Below are positions 52,718-63,921 of a DNA stretch of 64,000 bases, one piece after another. Position numbers and translations under genes: made by a program. Below the pieces are notes generated by a model that was not told where the DNA came from, searched no databases, and saw only the letters and a program-made list of their open reading frames with translations. This stretch comes from DATDIC01 sp963764525 (lineage in GTDB: Bacteria > Pseudomonadota > Alphaproteobacteria > Acetobacterales > Acetobacteraceae). The stretch lies in NCBI GenBank assembly GCA_963764525.1, contig CAVXTC010000002.1, forward strand, positions 62,001-126,000, written 5' to 3'. Within the stretch, counting starts at the first letter, position 1. Every line of letters starts with the position of its first letter.

Positions 52718-54345
52718 ACGTGACATCCGGCACCGACGGTACGATCGCCGCGGCTTTTGCGCGGGCCATCGCGCGCCATGCCGATAGCCCGTTCCTCCAT
52801 ATCCTGTCGGAGACAGCATCGGTTTATGGCATCGATGCCGGCACGATCACCTACACAGCGGCCGGCACCAGGATCGCTGACCTGCGTCGGGCCTATCGTT
52901 CCGCCGGGTATGGGCTCGGTCATCGCGTCGGCCTGATGCTGGAGAACCGGCCGGGTTTCTTTTTCCACTGGCTGGCGCTGAACGCGCTTGGGGTCAGCGT
53001 GGTGCCGCTGAACCCGGAGCTGCGGCCGGCGGAACTCGATTATCTTTGCGGCCATAGCGAGGTGGTGCTGGCGGTCGCCGCTGTGCCGCATCTGCATGCA
53101 TTGCGCCGGGCAGGGCAGCGGTGCGGGTTTGCCGTAGCGGCCGAACATGACATTCCACCCGGTCCCGGCGTACCGGCGACCGCGAGTGGCCCTACCGACG
53201 GAGGGACGGAATGTGCGCTGCTCTACACATCCGGCACCACCGGACGGCCGAAGGGCTGCGTGCTATCCAACAACTACTACTTGCGTGCGGGAAGCTGGTA
53301 CAAGCAGATCGGGGGCCGGTGCGCGCTGCGGCCCGGCGCCGAGCGGCTGCTGACACCACTGCCGATGAGCCATGTCAACGCGATGGCGTTTTCCACCCTG
53401 GCGATGATCCTGAGCGGCGGCTGCATCATCCCGCTCGATCGGTTTCACCCGCGAAGCTGGTGGCAATCGGTGCGTGAAAGCGGCGCGACGATCGTGCACT
53501 ATCTTGGTGTCATGCCCTCGATGCTGCTCAGCGCTGAACCGGTGCCGGAGGATCGGGCACACGCGGTGCGGTTCGGCTTCGGTGCCGGTGTGGACCGGCG
53601 GCACCATGCGGCGTTCGAGCAGCGCTTCGGGTTCCCGCTGCTGGAAGCATGGTCGATGACCGAGACGGGCGCCGGAGCGGTGGCGATCGACCATCGCGAA
53701 CCGCGCCGCGTCGGCACCAACTGCTTCGGCCGCCCGGACCCGGCAGTGGCCTATCGTATCGTCGATGACGCCGGCGCTTTATGCCGATGCGGAGATCCCG
53801 GGGAGCTTCAGGTGCGCGCCGCCGGTCCGGACCCGCGCGCCGGGTTCTTCAGCGAGTACCTGAAGGACCCGGAGGCGACACGCGCCGCCTGGGACGGCGG
53901 CTGGTTTCGTACCGGCGACGTTGTGCGTGAAGATAGCGACGGCTATCTGTATTTTGTCGATCGCCAGAAGAACGTGATCCGCCGCAGCGGCGAGAACATC
54001 TCGGCGGTGGAAGTGGAAAGCGTGTTGCGGCGACATCCCCTGGTGGCCGAGGTCGCCGTTGCCGCCACCCCCGATGCCACGCGCGGCGAGGACGTGCTCG
54101 CCTGCATCATCCCGTGCGCGCCGATTCCGCCAGCCGCCCAGCCGGCGGCGGCCGAGGCGGTGGTATCCGCGGCACTGGAGGACCTGTCCTACTTCAAGGT
54201 GCCCGCCTGGGTCGCTTTCGTGGACGCGCTGCCGCTGACCGCCAGCCAGAAAATCTCTCGCGGCGAGCTGAAGGAAATGGCGCGACACCTGCCCGGTTCA
54301 CCGGCTTGCATCGACACACGCGCTCTGAAACGGCGGCCGACGTGA
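52714..54345 (+). CDS. AMP-forming acyl-CoA synthetase (carboxylate-CoA ligase)
   Basis: 543 residues starting at TTG 52714 (overlaps the beta stop as TTGA). ANL-superfamily motifs: A3 P-loop LLYTSGTTGRPKGCVLSN, A5 LEAWSMTETGAGAV, A7 and hinge WFRTGDVVREDSDGYLYFVDRQKNVIRRSGENISAVEVE, and the C-terminal catalytic Lys in LPLTASQKISRGEL. It activates an acid to its CoA thioester. The sequence leans toward crotonobetaine-CoA-ligase-like members; the neighbours suggest an aromatic or alicyclic acid. Confidence 0.86.
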   Translation: MNVTSGTDGTIAAAFARAIARHADSPFLHILSETASVYGIDAGTITYTAAGTRIADLRRAYRSAGYGLGHRVGLMLENRPGFFFHWLALNALGVSVVPLNPELRPAELDYLCGHSEVVLAVAAVPHLHALRRAGQRCGFAVAAEHDIPPGPGVPATASGPTDGGTECALLYTSGTTGRPKGCVLSNNYYLRAGSWYKQIGGRCALRPGAERLLTPLPMSHVNAMAFSTLAMILSGGCIIPLDRFHPRSWWQSVRESGATIVHYLGVMPSMLLSAEPVPEDRAHAVRFGFGAGVDRRHHAAFEQRFGFPLLEAWSMTETGAGAVAIDHREPRRVGTNCFGRPDPAVAYRIVDDAGALCRCGDPGELQVRAAGPDPRAGFFSEYLKDPEATRAAWDGGWFRTGDVVREDSDGYLYFVDRQKNVIRRSGENISAVEVESVLRRHPLVAEVAVAATPDATRGEDVLACIIPCAPIPPAAQPAAAEAVVSAALEDLSYFKVPAWVAFVDALPLTASQKISRGELKEMARHLPGSPACIDTRALKRRPT

Positions 54346-55505
54346 TCCGGGGTTACGATGACGTCGTCGCGGCGGTTCCGGTGACCGAGCCCTATGTGCG
54401 GCGGTCGGAGCACGGCGCCGCTTGGTTCCTGGCGCGGGTGCTTGCCGCGCTGATCCGCGACGCCGGCGTGCGAAAAAGCGACATCGACGGGCTGTGCGTT
54501 TCGTCGTTCACTCTCGGGCCCGACACGTCGGTGGCGTTCACCCAGTATGCCGGCCTGTCGCCGCGGTTCCTGGAATGGCTGCCGCTGGGCGGTGCCTGCG
54601 GTGTGGTCGCACTGCGCCGCGCCGCGCGTGCGGTGCAGGCGGGCGATGCCGACATGGTTGCGTGCATTGCCGGAGATACCGCGAACGAAACCAGTTTCCG
54701 GGATTTGCTGGCCGGTTTCAGCAGCTTCGCTCGTGACGCCGTCTATCCGCACGGTGCCGGCGGACCGAACGCGAGCTTCGCGTTGATCACCGACGCTTAC
54801 ATGCGCCGATACGGCGCCACCCGGGAGGATTTCGGCAAGCTGTGCGTGGCGCAGCGGGACAACGCACGCCGCAACGAGCTGGCGCTGCTGCGCCAACCGC
54901 TGACAATGGCAACATATCTGGCGGCGCGCCCCGTCGCCGAACCGCTGCACCTGTTCGATTGCGTCATGCCGTGCGCCGGCGGCGATGGATTCCTGGTGAT
55001 GCGCCGGGGCCGGGCCGCCGCGTTGGGGTTGCGCTGCGTGCGCATCCTCGGCGCCATCGAGCGGCACAACGCGTTCCCCGACGATCCCGTGCAACTTCGC
55101 GGCGGCTGGGCGATGGATCGCGACGCGCTGTGGGCGCAGGCCGGCATCGGGCCGGAGCAGGTCGATCTGGTGCAGACCTATGACGACTACCCGGTGATCA
55201 TGATGATGCAGCTTGAGGACCTCGGGTTCTGCGCCAAGGGTGAAGGCCCTGAGTTCGTGCGCCGCCACGACTTCACGACCGGCGGTGGTTTCCCGCACAA
55301 CACCGGCGGTGGACAGTTGTCGATGGGGCAGGCGGGTGCCGCCGGCGGCTATCTCGGGCTGGTCGAGGCCATGCGCCAACTGATCGGCCAAGCCGACGGC
55401 CGCGCGGTTGCGAACGCACGACACGCGCTGGTCAGCGGTTTCGGCATGATCAACTACGACCGCGGCCTGTGCTCGGCGGCGACGGTGCTGGAGGCGGTGG
55501 CGTGA
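54342..55505 (+). CDS. Thiolase (SCP2/lipid-transfer type)
   Basis: 387 residues from GTG 54342, overlapping the ligase stop. SCP-x-like thiolase: start MIRGYDDVVAAVPVTEP, the nucleophile region LPLGGACGVVALRRAARAVQAGDADMVACIAGD (the Cys in GGACG is displaced relative to classical thiolases), GPNASFALITDAYMRRYG and the C-terminal FPHNTGGGQLSMGQAGAAGGYLGLVEA with conserved His. Such proteins pair with a DUF35 Zn-ribbon partner, which follows. It would cleave or condense an acyl-CoA, possibly in retro-aldol or thiolytic chain shortening. Confidence 0.84.
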   Translation: MIRGYDDVVAAVPVTEPYVRRSEHGAAWFLARVLAALIRDAGVRKSDIDGLCVSSFTLGPDTSVAFTQYAGLSPRFLEWLPLGGACGVVALRRAARAVQAGDADMVACIAGDTANETSFRDLLAGFSSFARDAVYPHGAGGPNASFALITDAYMRRYGATREDFGKLCVAQRDNARRNELALLRQPLTMATYLAARPVAEPLHLFDCVMPCAGGDGFLVMRRGRAAALGLRCVRILGAIERHNAFPDDPVQLRGGWAMDRDALWAQAGIGPEQVDLVQTYDDYPVIMMMQLEDLGFCAKGEGPEFVRRHDFTTGGGFPHNTGGGQLSMGQAGAAGGYLGLVEAMRQLIGQADGRAVANARHALVSGFGMINYDRGLCSAATVLEAVA

Positions 55506-55819
55506 CGCTGCAACGCTGCACCGCATGTGGTGCCTTCCAGTATCCGCCGCGCGAGGTCTGCGCAACCTGCCTGTCCGACCGGCTTGACTGTGACCCGTCG
55601 GCGGATGCCCACGGCGAGGTGCTGGCGCGAACGCTGCTGCATCACAGCTTCGAGCCGCGGTTTCGTGCGCAACTGCCGATCGCGGTCGGACTGGTGCGGT
55701 TCGACGCCGGGCCGGTGGCGGTCTGCTTCCTTGGCGCCGCCACGGAGCCCGGCTGCCGCGTGCGGATCCGCGGACGGCTCGACGAAGCGGGCCATCGGGT
55801 GCTGGAGGCATCGTCGTGA
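55502..55819 (+). CDS. DUF35 (Zn-ribbon OB-fold) partner of the thiolase
   Basis: 105 residues from GTG 55502, overlapping the thiolase stop (GTGA). A rubredoxin-like zinc ribbon (C-T-A-C...C-A-T-C, in CTACGAFQYPPREVCATCLSD) and an OB-fold (GEVLARTLLHHSFEPRF..., VRIRGRLDEAGHR). DUF35 proteins bind SCP2-type thiolases and HMG-CoA-synthase-like enzymes and hold or shuttle the CoA substrate. Probably forms a complex with 54342-55505. Confidence 0.85.
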   Translation: MTLQRCTACGAFQYPPREVCATCLSDRLDCDPSADAHGEVLARTLLHHSFEPRFRAQLPIAVGLVRFDAGPVAVCFLGAATEPGCRVRIRGRLDEAGHRVLEASS

Positions 55820-56547
55820 CGGATGCGCCCGGCGTCGCGCTGGTCACCGGCGGCAGCGCCGGAATCGGGCTGGCGATCTGCCGCCAGATGCTGAACGCCG
55901 GCTATGAGGTGGTTTCGCTCGACCGCGATCCGGCTCCGCTGCCGCACGCGCGGCTGTATCCGTTGCAGGTGGATCTTGGCGATGAGGCGGCAACCGCGCA
56001 GGCGGCGCGTGAGGCCGTGGCGCGGCGCGAGATCACCACCGTGGTCCACAATGCCGGCGCTATCAGGCCGGCGCTGCTGGCGGATGTCGCGCCCGCCGAC
56101 CTTGTCGCGCTGACCCGCCTGCATCTGACCGCCGCGCTGATCCTGGTGCAATCAGCACTGCCGGCAATGCAGGCGCGGGGTTTCGGCCGGATCGTGCTGA
56201 TTGCCTCACGGGCTGCCCTGGGATTGGCAACCCGCACCGCTTATGCGGCGACCAAGGCCGGCATGATCGGTATGGTCCGCACCTGGGCGCTGGAACTGGG
56301 GCCGGCGGGGATCACCGCCAACGCCGTCGCGCCCGGCCCGATCGAGACGGACATGTTCCATGAGGTGCTGCCGCCCGATGATCCGCGCATCGACGCGCTG
56401 ACGCGCAGCATTCCGGTTCGCCGGCTCGGGCAGCCTGATGATGTGGCCCGTGCGGTGATGTTCCTGGCCGATCCGCACAGCAGCTTCATCACCGGCCAGA
56501 CGCTGTTCGTCTGTGGCGGCACCAGCATCGGCAGCGTGGCGCTGTGA
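55816..56547 (+). CDS. Short-chain dehydrogenase/reductase
   Basis: 243 residues from GTG 55816 (overlaps previous stop). Classical SDR: dinucleotide motif VTGGSAGIGLAIC (T-G-x3-G-x-G), VVHNAGAI (N-A-G), catalytic Ser in IVLIASRAALGLATRTAYAATKAG, i.e. S...Y-x-x-x-K, and ANAVAPGPIETDMF. Acts as an NAD(P)-dependent alcohol or 3-hydroxyacyl-CoA oxidoreductase, a reasonable beta-oxidation step in this operon. Confidence 0.88.
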   Translation: MTDAPGVALVTGGSAGIGLAICRQMLNAGYEVVSLDRDPAPLPHARLYPLQVDLGDEAATAQAAREAVARREITTVVHNAGAIRPALLADVAPADLVALTRLHLTAALILVQSALPAMQARGFGRIVLIASRAALGLATRTAYAATKAGMIGMVRTWALELGPAGITANAVAPGPIETDMFHEVLPPDDPRIDALTRSIPVRRLGQPDDVARAVMFLADPHSSFITGQTLFVCGGTSIGSVAL

Positions 56548-57071
56548 GCTTCCGCGAACGGCTGGTGTTCGACGCCGAACGCGGCGAATACCGCGACGGC
56601 GACATCCGCTACATGATGATCCGCCCGGACGCGTTGATGGGGATCTTCGCTGAATTGCCGGGCCGCCGGCGCGCCGAGGCATTGGCCGCCTTCGCCCGTT
56701 CCATCCGGCGCTTCGGCGGCCGATCGGCGCTCGCATACCAAGCCGCCGGAGCGCCGGGCCCGGCGACACTGTTGCGCACGATCGAAGAAACCGCGCCGCA
56801 GCTCGGGTGGGGACGGTGGCGGCTTGTTCGCACCGCGGACGGTCTGATGCTGACAGTTGCGAACAGCCCCTTTGCTGCCGGCGCCAGCCATGAGGCCGGC
56901 GCCGTGTGCCATCCGATCACCGGCATGATGGCGGCCGTCGGCGAGATGGTGCTGGGCTGCGAGGTGGCGGTGACCGAAACAGATTGCGCGCATGACGGCG
57001 CCAGGTGCTGCCGCTTCAGCGTCACTCCCGCAGCCCGGCCTCCCGCAGCAGGGGCAGCACCTGATCGATGA
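56544..57071 (+). CDS. V4R-domain protein
   Basis: 175 residues from GTG 56544 (SDR stop overlap). It ends with a V4R-type fold: a helical part (ALAAFARSIRRFGGR, TLLRTIEETAPQLGWGRW), then the typical strand set SPFAAGASHEAGAVCHPITGMMAAVGEMVLGCEVAVTET and a Cys-rich finish (DCAHDGARCCRFSV). V4R domains bind small aromatic molecules, for example in XylR/DmpR-type sensors and vinyl reductases. No DNA-binding domain is fused, so it may be an enzyme subunit or a ligand sensor. The last 50 bp overlap the convergent monooxygenase gene. Confidence 0.75.
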   Translation: MSFRERLVFDAERGEYRDGDIRYMMIRPDALMGIFAELPGRRRAEALAAFARSIRRFGGRSALAYQAAGAPGPATLLRTIEETAPQLGWGRWRLVRTADGLMLTVANSPFAAGASHEAGAVCHPITGMMAAVGEMVLGCEVAVTETDCAHDGARCCRFSVTPAARPPAAGAAPDR

Positions 57072-58107
57072 AATACGGCAGCTCGGCCTTGAAGTTCACG
57101 AACGAGACCGTGGTGCCCTCGAAGCCGGCTTCGCTGATCCGGATCAGTTCCTCGGCGATGCCGCGCGGCGTGCCGACCAGCGGATAGGTCCCGGCGCCGC
57201 CGACGAAGCGCTTGCGGTGCAGCCGGTAGGCCTCGGGATCGTGCGACATGGAGTGCTTCGCCTTGTTGCCCATGTAAAAATCGACGCTGGGCGTATCTTC
57301 CATGCGCACCGCGTAGTGGTCGTAGTAGTCGTCCGCCTGCGCCTGCGTCGGGCGGCATACCACGTGGCAGGTCGTGTACACCCCGACCTGCCGCCCGACC
57401 ATTGCTGCGCGCGACTGGATGTCGGCGATCTGCGCGCGGCCGGCTTCGATGTCGATGAAGGTGGTGAACAGGAAATCCGCCGCGTGCGCCGCGAAATCCC
57501 TGCCGGCCGGGGAAAATCCCGCATTCAGCGTCACCGGACGCGGTTGCTGCACCGGGCGCGGCTGCCCGGAGACGCCGCGCAAGTCGTAGAATTCCCCATG
57601 AAAATCGAACGGCGCGTCTGCCGCGTAGATCCGGTTCAGCACCTCCGACCATTCCAACCCCTGCGCGTAGCGGTTCTCGATCATCGGCAGGCCGAATGCG
57701 CCGAATTCTTCCGGGTTCCAGCCGCAGACGATGTTCAGGCCGGCGCGGCCGTTGCTGGCGTGATCGATCGTCGTCAGCGCCTTGGCGGCGAACACCGGAT
57801 GCACCATCGGCACATGGACCGTGGAGAACAGCGCGATGCGCTCCGTCACGCCCGCCAGGGCGGCGGCTGATGTCAGCGTTTCGAACGACCATTCGCGGCT
57901 GTTCATCTCGCCGCCGAAGCCCTTCCAGCGGGCGATCGGCAGGAAGAACTCGATGCCGGCGCGATCCGCCATCCGCGCGACATCGACGATGTCCTGCCAG
58001 CGCGCGGCCCAGCGCTCCGGCACGCGGGTCAGCGTGAGACCGCCATCGGCATTGGCGGAAAAGACGCCAAGCTTCAGTCGGTTGGGGCCCCTCATTGGAT
58101 GGATCAT
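57022..58107 (-). CDS. LLM-class (luciferase-like) flavin monooxygenase
   Basis: 361 residues from ATG 58107 (MIHPMRGPNRLKLGVFSANAD); an ATG at 58095 is also possible, and the frame is open to 58200. TIM-barrel flavin-dependent oxygenase with VARMADRAGIEFFLPIARW, STVHVPMVHPVFAAKALTTIDH, GLNIVCGWNPEEFGAFG and the late VGTPRGIAEELIRISEAGFEGTTVSFVNF. It needs FMNH2 supplied by a reductase. It resembles pyrimidine oxygenase RutA/alkanesulfonate-type members; the substrate is unknown. Convergent with the V4R gene and divergent from the fusion gene. Confidence 0.85.
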   Translation of the reverse strand: MIHPMRGPNRLKLGVFSANADGGLTLTRVPERWAARWQDIVDVARMADRAGIEFFLPIARWKGFGGEMNSREWSFETLTSAAALAGVTERIALFSTVHVPMVHPVFAAKALTTIDHASNGRAGLNIVCGWNPEEFGAFGLPMIENRYAQGLEWSEVLNRIYAADAPFDFHGEFYDLRGVSGQPRPVQQPRPVTLNAGFSPAGRDFAAHAADFLFTTFIDIEAGRAQIADIQSRAAMVGRQVGVYTTCHVVCRPTQAQADDYYDHYAVRMEDTPSVDFYMGNKAKHSMSHDPEAYRLHRKRFVGGAGTYPLVGTPRGIAEELIRISEAGFEGTTVSFVNFKAELPYFIDQVLPLLREAGLRE

Positions 58108-58183
58108 CGCCACCTTCTTCGCAGGCTTGTGCGCCGGACTCCAGTTTGGCACCCTGACGCCGACCAGAGGATAGCGGCGCGGC

Positions 58184-60473
<2,290 letters not shown>

Positions 60474-60497
60474 CAAAGCCATCGGCGGGCAGGTGAC

Positions 60498-61289
60498 ATG
60501 AGCAAACATTTCGTATGGGATGTCATCGGCAAGGTTGCCACGATCACGCTCAATCGGCCGGAGCGGAAAAACCCGCTCACGTTCGATTCCTATGCGGAAC
60601 TGCGCGACACGTTCCGGGCACTTGCCCACGACGCAACCGTCAAGGCGGTGGTGATCACCGGCGCCGGCGGCAATTTCTGCTCCGGCGGCGATGTGTTCGA
60701 GATCATTGAACCATTGACGCGGATGGCCATGCCCGAGCTTCTTGCCTTCACCCGGTTGACCGGGGATGTGGTGAAAGCGATGCGGCTGTGTCCGCAACCC
60801 ATTATAGCCGCGGTGGAAGGGGTCTGCGCCGGCGCCGGCGCCATCCTGGCGATGGCCGCCGACCTCCGTTATGGCACAACCGACACAAGTGTGGCCTTTC
60901 TTTTCACCCGTGTCGGATTGGCTGGGTGCGATATGGGGGCGTGCGCGATCCTGCCGCGCATCATCGGCCAGGGGCGTGCCGCCGAGCTGCTCTATACCGG
61001 ACGCGCGATGACGGGCGAACAAGCCGAGCGCTGGGGTTTCTTCAACGCGCTGCATCCACCGGGACAGGTGATCAACGCGGCGCACGCGATGGCGATGCAG
61101 CTCGCGGATGGTCCGACATTCGCGCATGGCGTAACCAAGACGATGCTGCACCGGGAATGGAGCATGGATATCGAGACCGCTATCGAGGCGGAGGCCCAGG
61201 CGCAGGCGCTCTGCATGGCGACCGGCGATTTCCGCCGTGCGTTCGAAGCCTTCGCCGCCAAACGCAAACCCGAATTCAAGGGCGACTGA
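60498..61289 (+). CDS. Enoyl-CoA hydratase/isomerase
   Basis: 263 residues. Crotonase fold: VATITLNRPERKNPL, the oxyanion-hole block VVITGAGGNFCSGGDVFEI, then CAGAGAILAMAADLRYGTTD and the acid region VGLAGCDMGACAILPRIIG. The first catalytic Glu of hydratases is not obvious (the block reads LAGCDMGAC), so it could be a ring hydrolase or isomerase rather than a simple hydratase. It sits 25 bp after the fusion enzyme, consistent with acting on its product. Confidence 0.86.
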   Translation: MSKHFVWDVIGKVATITLNRPERKNPLTFDSYAELRDTFRALAHDATVKAVVITGAGGNFCSGGDVFEIIEPLTRMAMPELLAFTRLTGDVVKAMRLCPQPIIAAVEGVCAGAGAILAMAADLRYGTTDTSVAFLFTRVGLAGCDMGACAILPRIIGQGRAAELLYTGRAMTGEQAERWGFFNALHPPGQVINAAHAMAMQLADGPTFAHGVTKTMLHREWSMDIETAIEAEAQAQALCMATGDFRRAFEAFAAKRKPEFKGD

Positions 61290-61290
61290 A

Positions 61291-61693
61291 ATGACCACGC
61301 ATCGTATCCTGCAACCCGCCGGTTGGCCTCGGCCGCGCGGTTATTCCAACGGCATCATCGCAGCCGGGCGCACGATCTTTTTGGCCGGCCAGGTCGGCTG
61401 GAATGCCGAGGGCCACTTCGCCGAAGGACTGGCCGCCCAGACCGGCCAGGCACTGGCGCAATATCGTCGCGTTGCTCGCGGAGGCCGGCGCGGACCCGTC
61501 GCATATCGTCCGACTGACGTGGTGGGTGACGGATTTGGACGCCTACCGGGACCAACAGCTTGCGATCGGAGCGGCGTATCGCCGGGCGCTCGGTAAGCAT
61601 TTTCCGGCCATGTCGCTGCTGGGCGTTACCGGGCTGGCGGAGCCATCGGCGTTGGTGGAGATCGAGGCAACGGCGGTGGTGCCGGACGCTTGA
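61291..61693 (+). pseudogene. RidA-family (enamine/imine deaminase) protein, one frameshift
   Basis: From ATG 61291: MTTHRILQPAGWPRPRGYSN, IFLAGQVGWNAEGHFAEGLAAQTGQAL, then an extra base near 61459 (GGCACTGGCGCAATATC) shifts the frame; the protein resumes NIVALLAEAGADPSHIVRLT and ends LLGVTGLAEPSALVEIEATA. The conserved RidA arginine/Glu region is retained (YRRALG, SALVEIEAT). RidA proteins hydrolyse enamines and imines to release ammonia. That suits loss of the amino group after reduction of an aminobenzoyl-CoA ring. Probably intact in the organism. Confidence 0.82.
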
Positions 61694-61745
61694 CACCCCA
61701 TCCCCCGGCCTCTCAATTGGTCGTGTCTGGGACGGAGCAAGAACG

Positions 61746-62885
61746 ATGACGCCGCGCCTGCTTGCCGGTTTGACTGCCGCTGTTATCGGGCTCGGCGCCG
61801 CGCCGGCCTGGGCGCAGATCAAGATCGGCGCGATCCTCAGCATCAGCGGGCCGGCAGCGGCGATGGGGGTCGGCTACAAGGACGCGTTCGAATTGTTCCC
61901 TAAGGAGATCGACGGCAAGTCGGTAACCTATATCGTTCGCGACGACGGCACCGACCCGAACAACGCATTTACCATCGCGCAAAAGATGATCTCCGAGGAC
62001 CATGTCGATGCGTTCATCGGGCCGTCGCTGACATCGTCGGACGCGGCGGTGCAGCCGCTCGCCAATTCCGCGCATGTGCCGATGATCGCGATGGCGCCGC
62101 TCGACTATGACCCGCGCAAGGACCCCTACACGTTCAGCGATGCACAACCGGTGTCGCTGATCATCGATGCGGTGTTCGGCTATTTGCAGAGGCACGGCGT
62201 CAAGACGGTCGGCTATATCGGTTTCGCCGACGGGTTCGGCGACCAGGTGTATGAGGCGACCAAGCAGTCCGCCGCCAAGGCTGGCATGAAGCTGGTGGCG
62301 GATGAACGTTACGCCCGTACCGATACATCCGTCGATGCGCAGGTGCTGAAGCTGATCTCCAGCCACCCGGATGCGGTGGTGATGGGAAACTCGGCCACGC
62401 CGGCCGCCTTGCCGGTGATCGGGTTGCGCCGGCACGGCTATAAGGGCCTGATCGCCGGCAACCACGGCATCGTCAGTCCGGCGATCATTCGCGTCGGCGG
62501 TTCCTCGGCGGAGGGCGTGATAGCCGCAACCGGGCCGGTGGTCGTGTATAACCAGCTTCCGGCGAACAATCCGGTCCAGCCGGTGGCCAATTCGTTCATG
62601 TCGGCCTACGTGAAGCTGTTCGGCGCCGACAGCGTCAATCCATTCGCCGGTTACAGCTACGATGCGATGCTGCTGCTGCGGCACGCCATTCCGATTGCGT
62701 TGGAAAAGGGTCAGCCGGGCACGCCGGCGTTTCGCGAAGCGCTGCGCGACGCGCTGGAACAGACCAAGGAGCTGGTCGGGACGCACGGGGTCTATACCAT
62801 GTCGCCCACCGATCACAATGGGCAGGACCAGCGCGCAGCGGTGCTTGTGCAGATACAGAACGGCGAGTGGAAACTGATCCACTAG
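61746..62885 (+). CDS. ABC-transporter substrate-binding protein (LIV/aromatic type)
   Basis: 379 residues from ATG 61746 with GGAGCAAGA upstream. Signal peptide MTPRLLAGLTAAVIGLGAAPAWA is cleaved before Q. Mature Peripla_BP_6 fold: IKIGAILSISGPAAAMGVGYKDAFELF, DDGTDPNNAFTIAQKMI, IGPSLTSSDAAVQPLA, NHGIVSPAIIRVGG. Such proteins in aromatic clusters bind benzoate-like acids rather than leucine. Works with the downstream permeases. Confidence 0.87.
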   Translation: MTPRLLAGLTAAVIGLGAAPAWAQIKIGAILSISGPAAAMGVGYKDAFELFPKEIDGKSVTYIVRDDGTDPNNAFTIAQKMISEDHVDAFIGPSLTSSDAAVQPLANSAHVPMIAMAPLDYDPRKDPYTFSDAQPVSLIIDAVFGYLQRHGVKTVGYIGFADGFGDQVYEATKQSAAKAGMKLVADERYARTDTSVDAQVLKLISSHPDAVVMGNSATPAALPVIGLRRHGYKGLIAGNHGIVSPAIIRVGGSSAEGVIAATGPVVVYNQLPANNPVQPVANSFMSAYVKLFGADSVNPFAGYSYDAMLLLRHAIPIALEKGQPGTPAFREALRDALEQTKELVGTHGVYTMSPTDHNGQDQRAAVLVQIQNGEWKLIH

Positions 62886-62910
62886 CACCGGCGCCGGCCG
62901 GCCGGATGCG

Positions 62911-63921
62911 ATGGATCGGCTTATCTTCCTGGAACTGCTGCAAGACGGCCTGACGACCGGCGCGATCTATCTGCTGCTGGCGATCGGGCTGTTGATCATT
63001 TTCACCGTCACCCGGGTGATCTTCGTTCCGCAGGGCGATCTGCTCGCCTATGCCACGCTGACCGTCGCGTCGTTGCAGTCCGGCCGGCTGCCGGGAACGT
63101 TGTGGATGCTGGACGCGCTGTCGGTCGCGGCTTTCGTCACTTCTCGCACTGGCATGCGGTCGCTGACAGGTGTCGCCTGGTATCTGTTGTATCCGCTTAG
63201 CGTGACCGTGGCGGCCTGGTTTGCGCCGACCCGCATCCCGGCGCTCTCGATGCTGCTCGGGATCGCCATCGTCACGCCGCTCGCCCCGCTGCTGTATCGT
63301 TTCGCCTTCCAGCCACTGGCCGAGGCGTCGGTATTGGCGTTGCTGATCGTGGCGATGGCGCTGCATTTCGTGCTGATGGGGCTCGGGCTGGTGTTCTTCG
63401 GCCCGGAGGGGTTCAGTACGCCGGCGCTGACCGATGCCAGCTTCGATCTGGGCAGCATCAGCGTCTCCGGCCAGTCGCTTTGTGTATTCGGATGCTGCGC
63501 GGCTCTGGTAATTGGGCTGCGCTGGTTCTTTGCGGCGACCATGCAGGGCAAGGCATTGCGCGCCGCCGCCTCCGACCGGCTTGGAGCGCGTCTGGTCGGC
63601 ATCGACCAGGTCAGTTCGGGGATGCGCGCGTTCGCGCTGGCCGGCTTCGTGGCGGCCGTCGCCGGCGTGTTGATCGGGCCGCTGACGCCGATTTCGTATG
63701 ATACCGGATTCGAGATAGGCTTGAAGGGGTTCGTCGCGGCAATCATCGGCGGCATGGTGTCATATCCATTGGCCGCGGTGGGAGCGCTGCTGGTCGGCGT
63801 GCTGGAATCGTTCAGCAGCTTCTGGGCGAGTGCCTATCGCGACGTGCTCGTGTTCACCCTTTTGATCCCGGTGCTGGTCTGGTTGTCGTTCCGTGGCCGC
63901 GATACGGAGGATCAGGCGTGA
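62911..63921 (+). CDS. ABC-transporter permease, LivH type
   Basis: 336 residues with about eight membrane helices (GAIYLLLAIGLLIIFTVTRVIFVPQGDLLAYATL, LALLIVAMALHFVLMGLGLVFFG, AFALAGFVAAVAGVLIGPLTPI, GLKGFVAAIIGGMVSYPLAAVGALLVGVLESF). The LivH EAA-like G-F-V-A-A-I-I-G-G-M loop is present. 25 bp after the binding-protein gene. Imports the same substrate. Confidence 0.88.
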   Translation: MDRLIFLELLQDGLTTGAIYLLLAIGLLIIFTVTRVIFVPQGDLLAYATLTVASLQSGRLPGTLWMLDALSVAAFVTSRTGMRSLTGVAWYLLYPLSVTVAAWFAPTRIPALSMLLGIAIVTPLAPLLYRFAFQPLAEASVLALLIVAMALHFVLMGLGLVFFGPEGFSTPALTDASFDLGSISVSGQSLCVFGCCAALVIGLRWFFAATMQGKALRAAASDRLGARLVGIDQVSSGMRAFALAGFVAAVAGVLIGPLTPISYDTGFEIGLKGFVAAIIGGMVSYPLAAVGALLVGVLESFSSFWASAYRDVLVFTLLIPVLVWLSFRGRDTEDQA

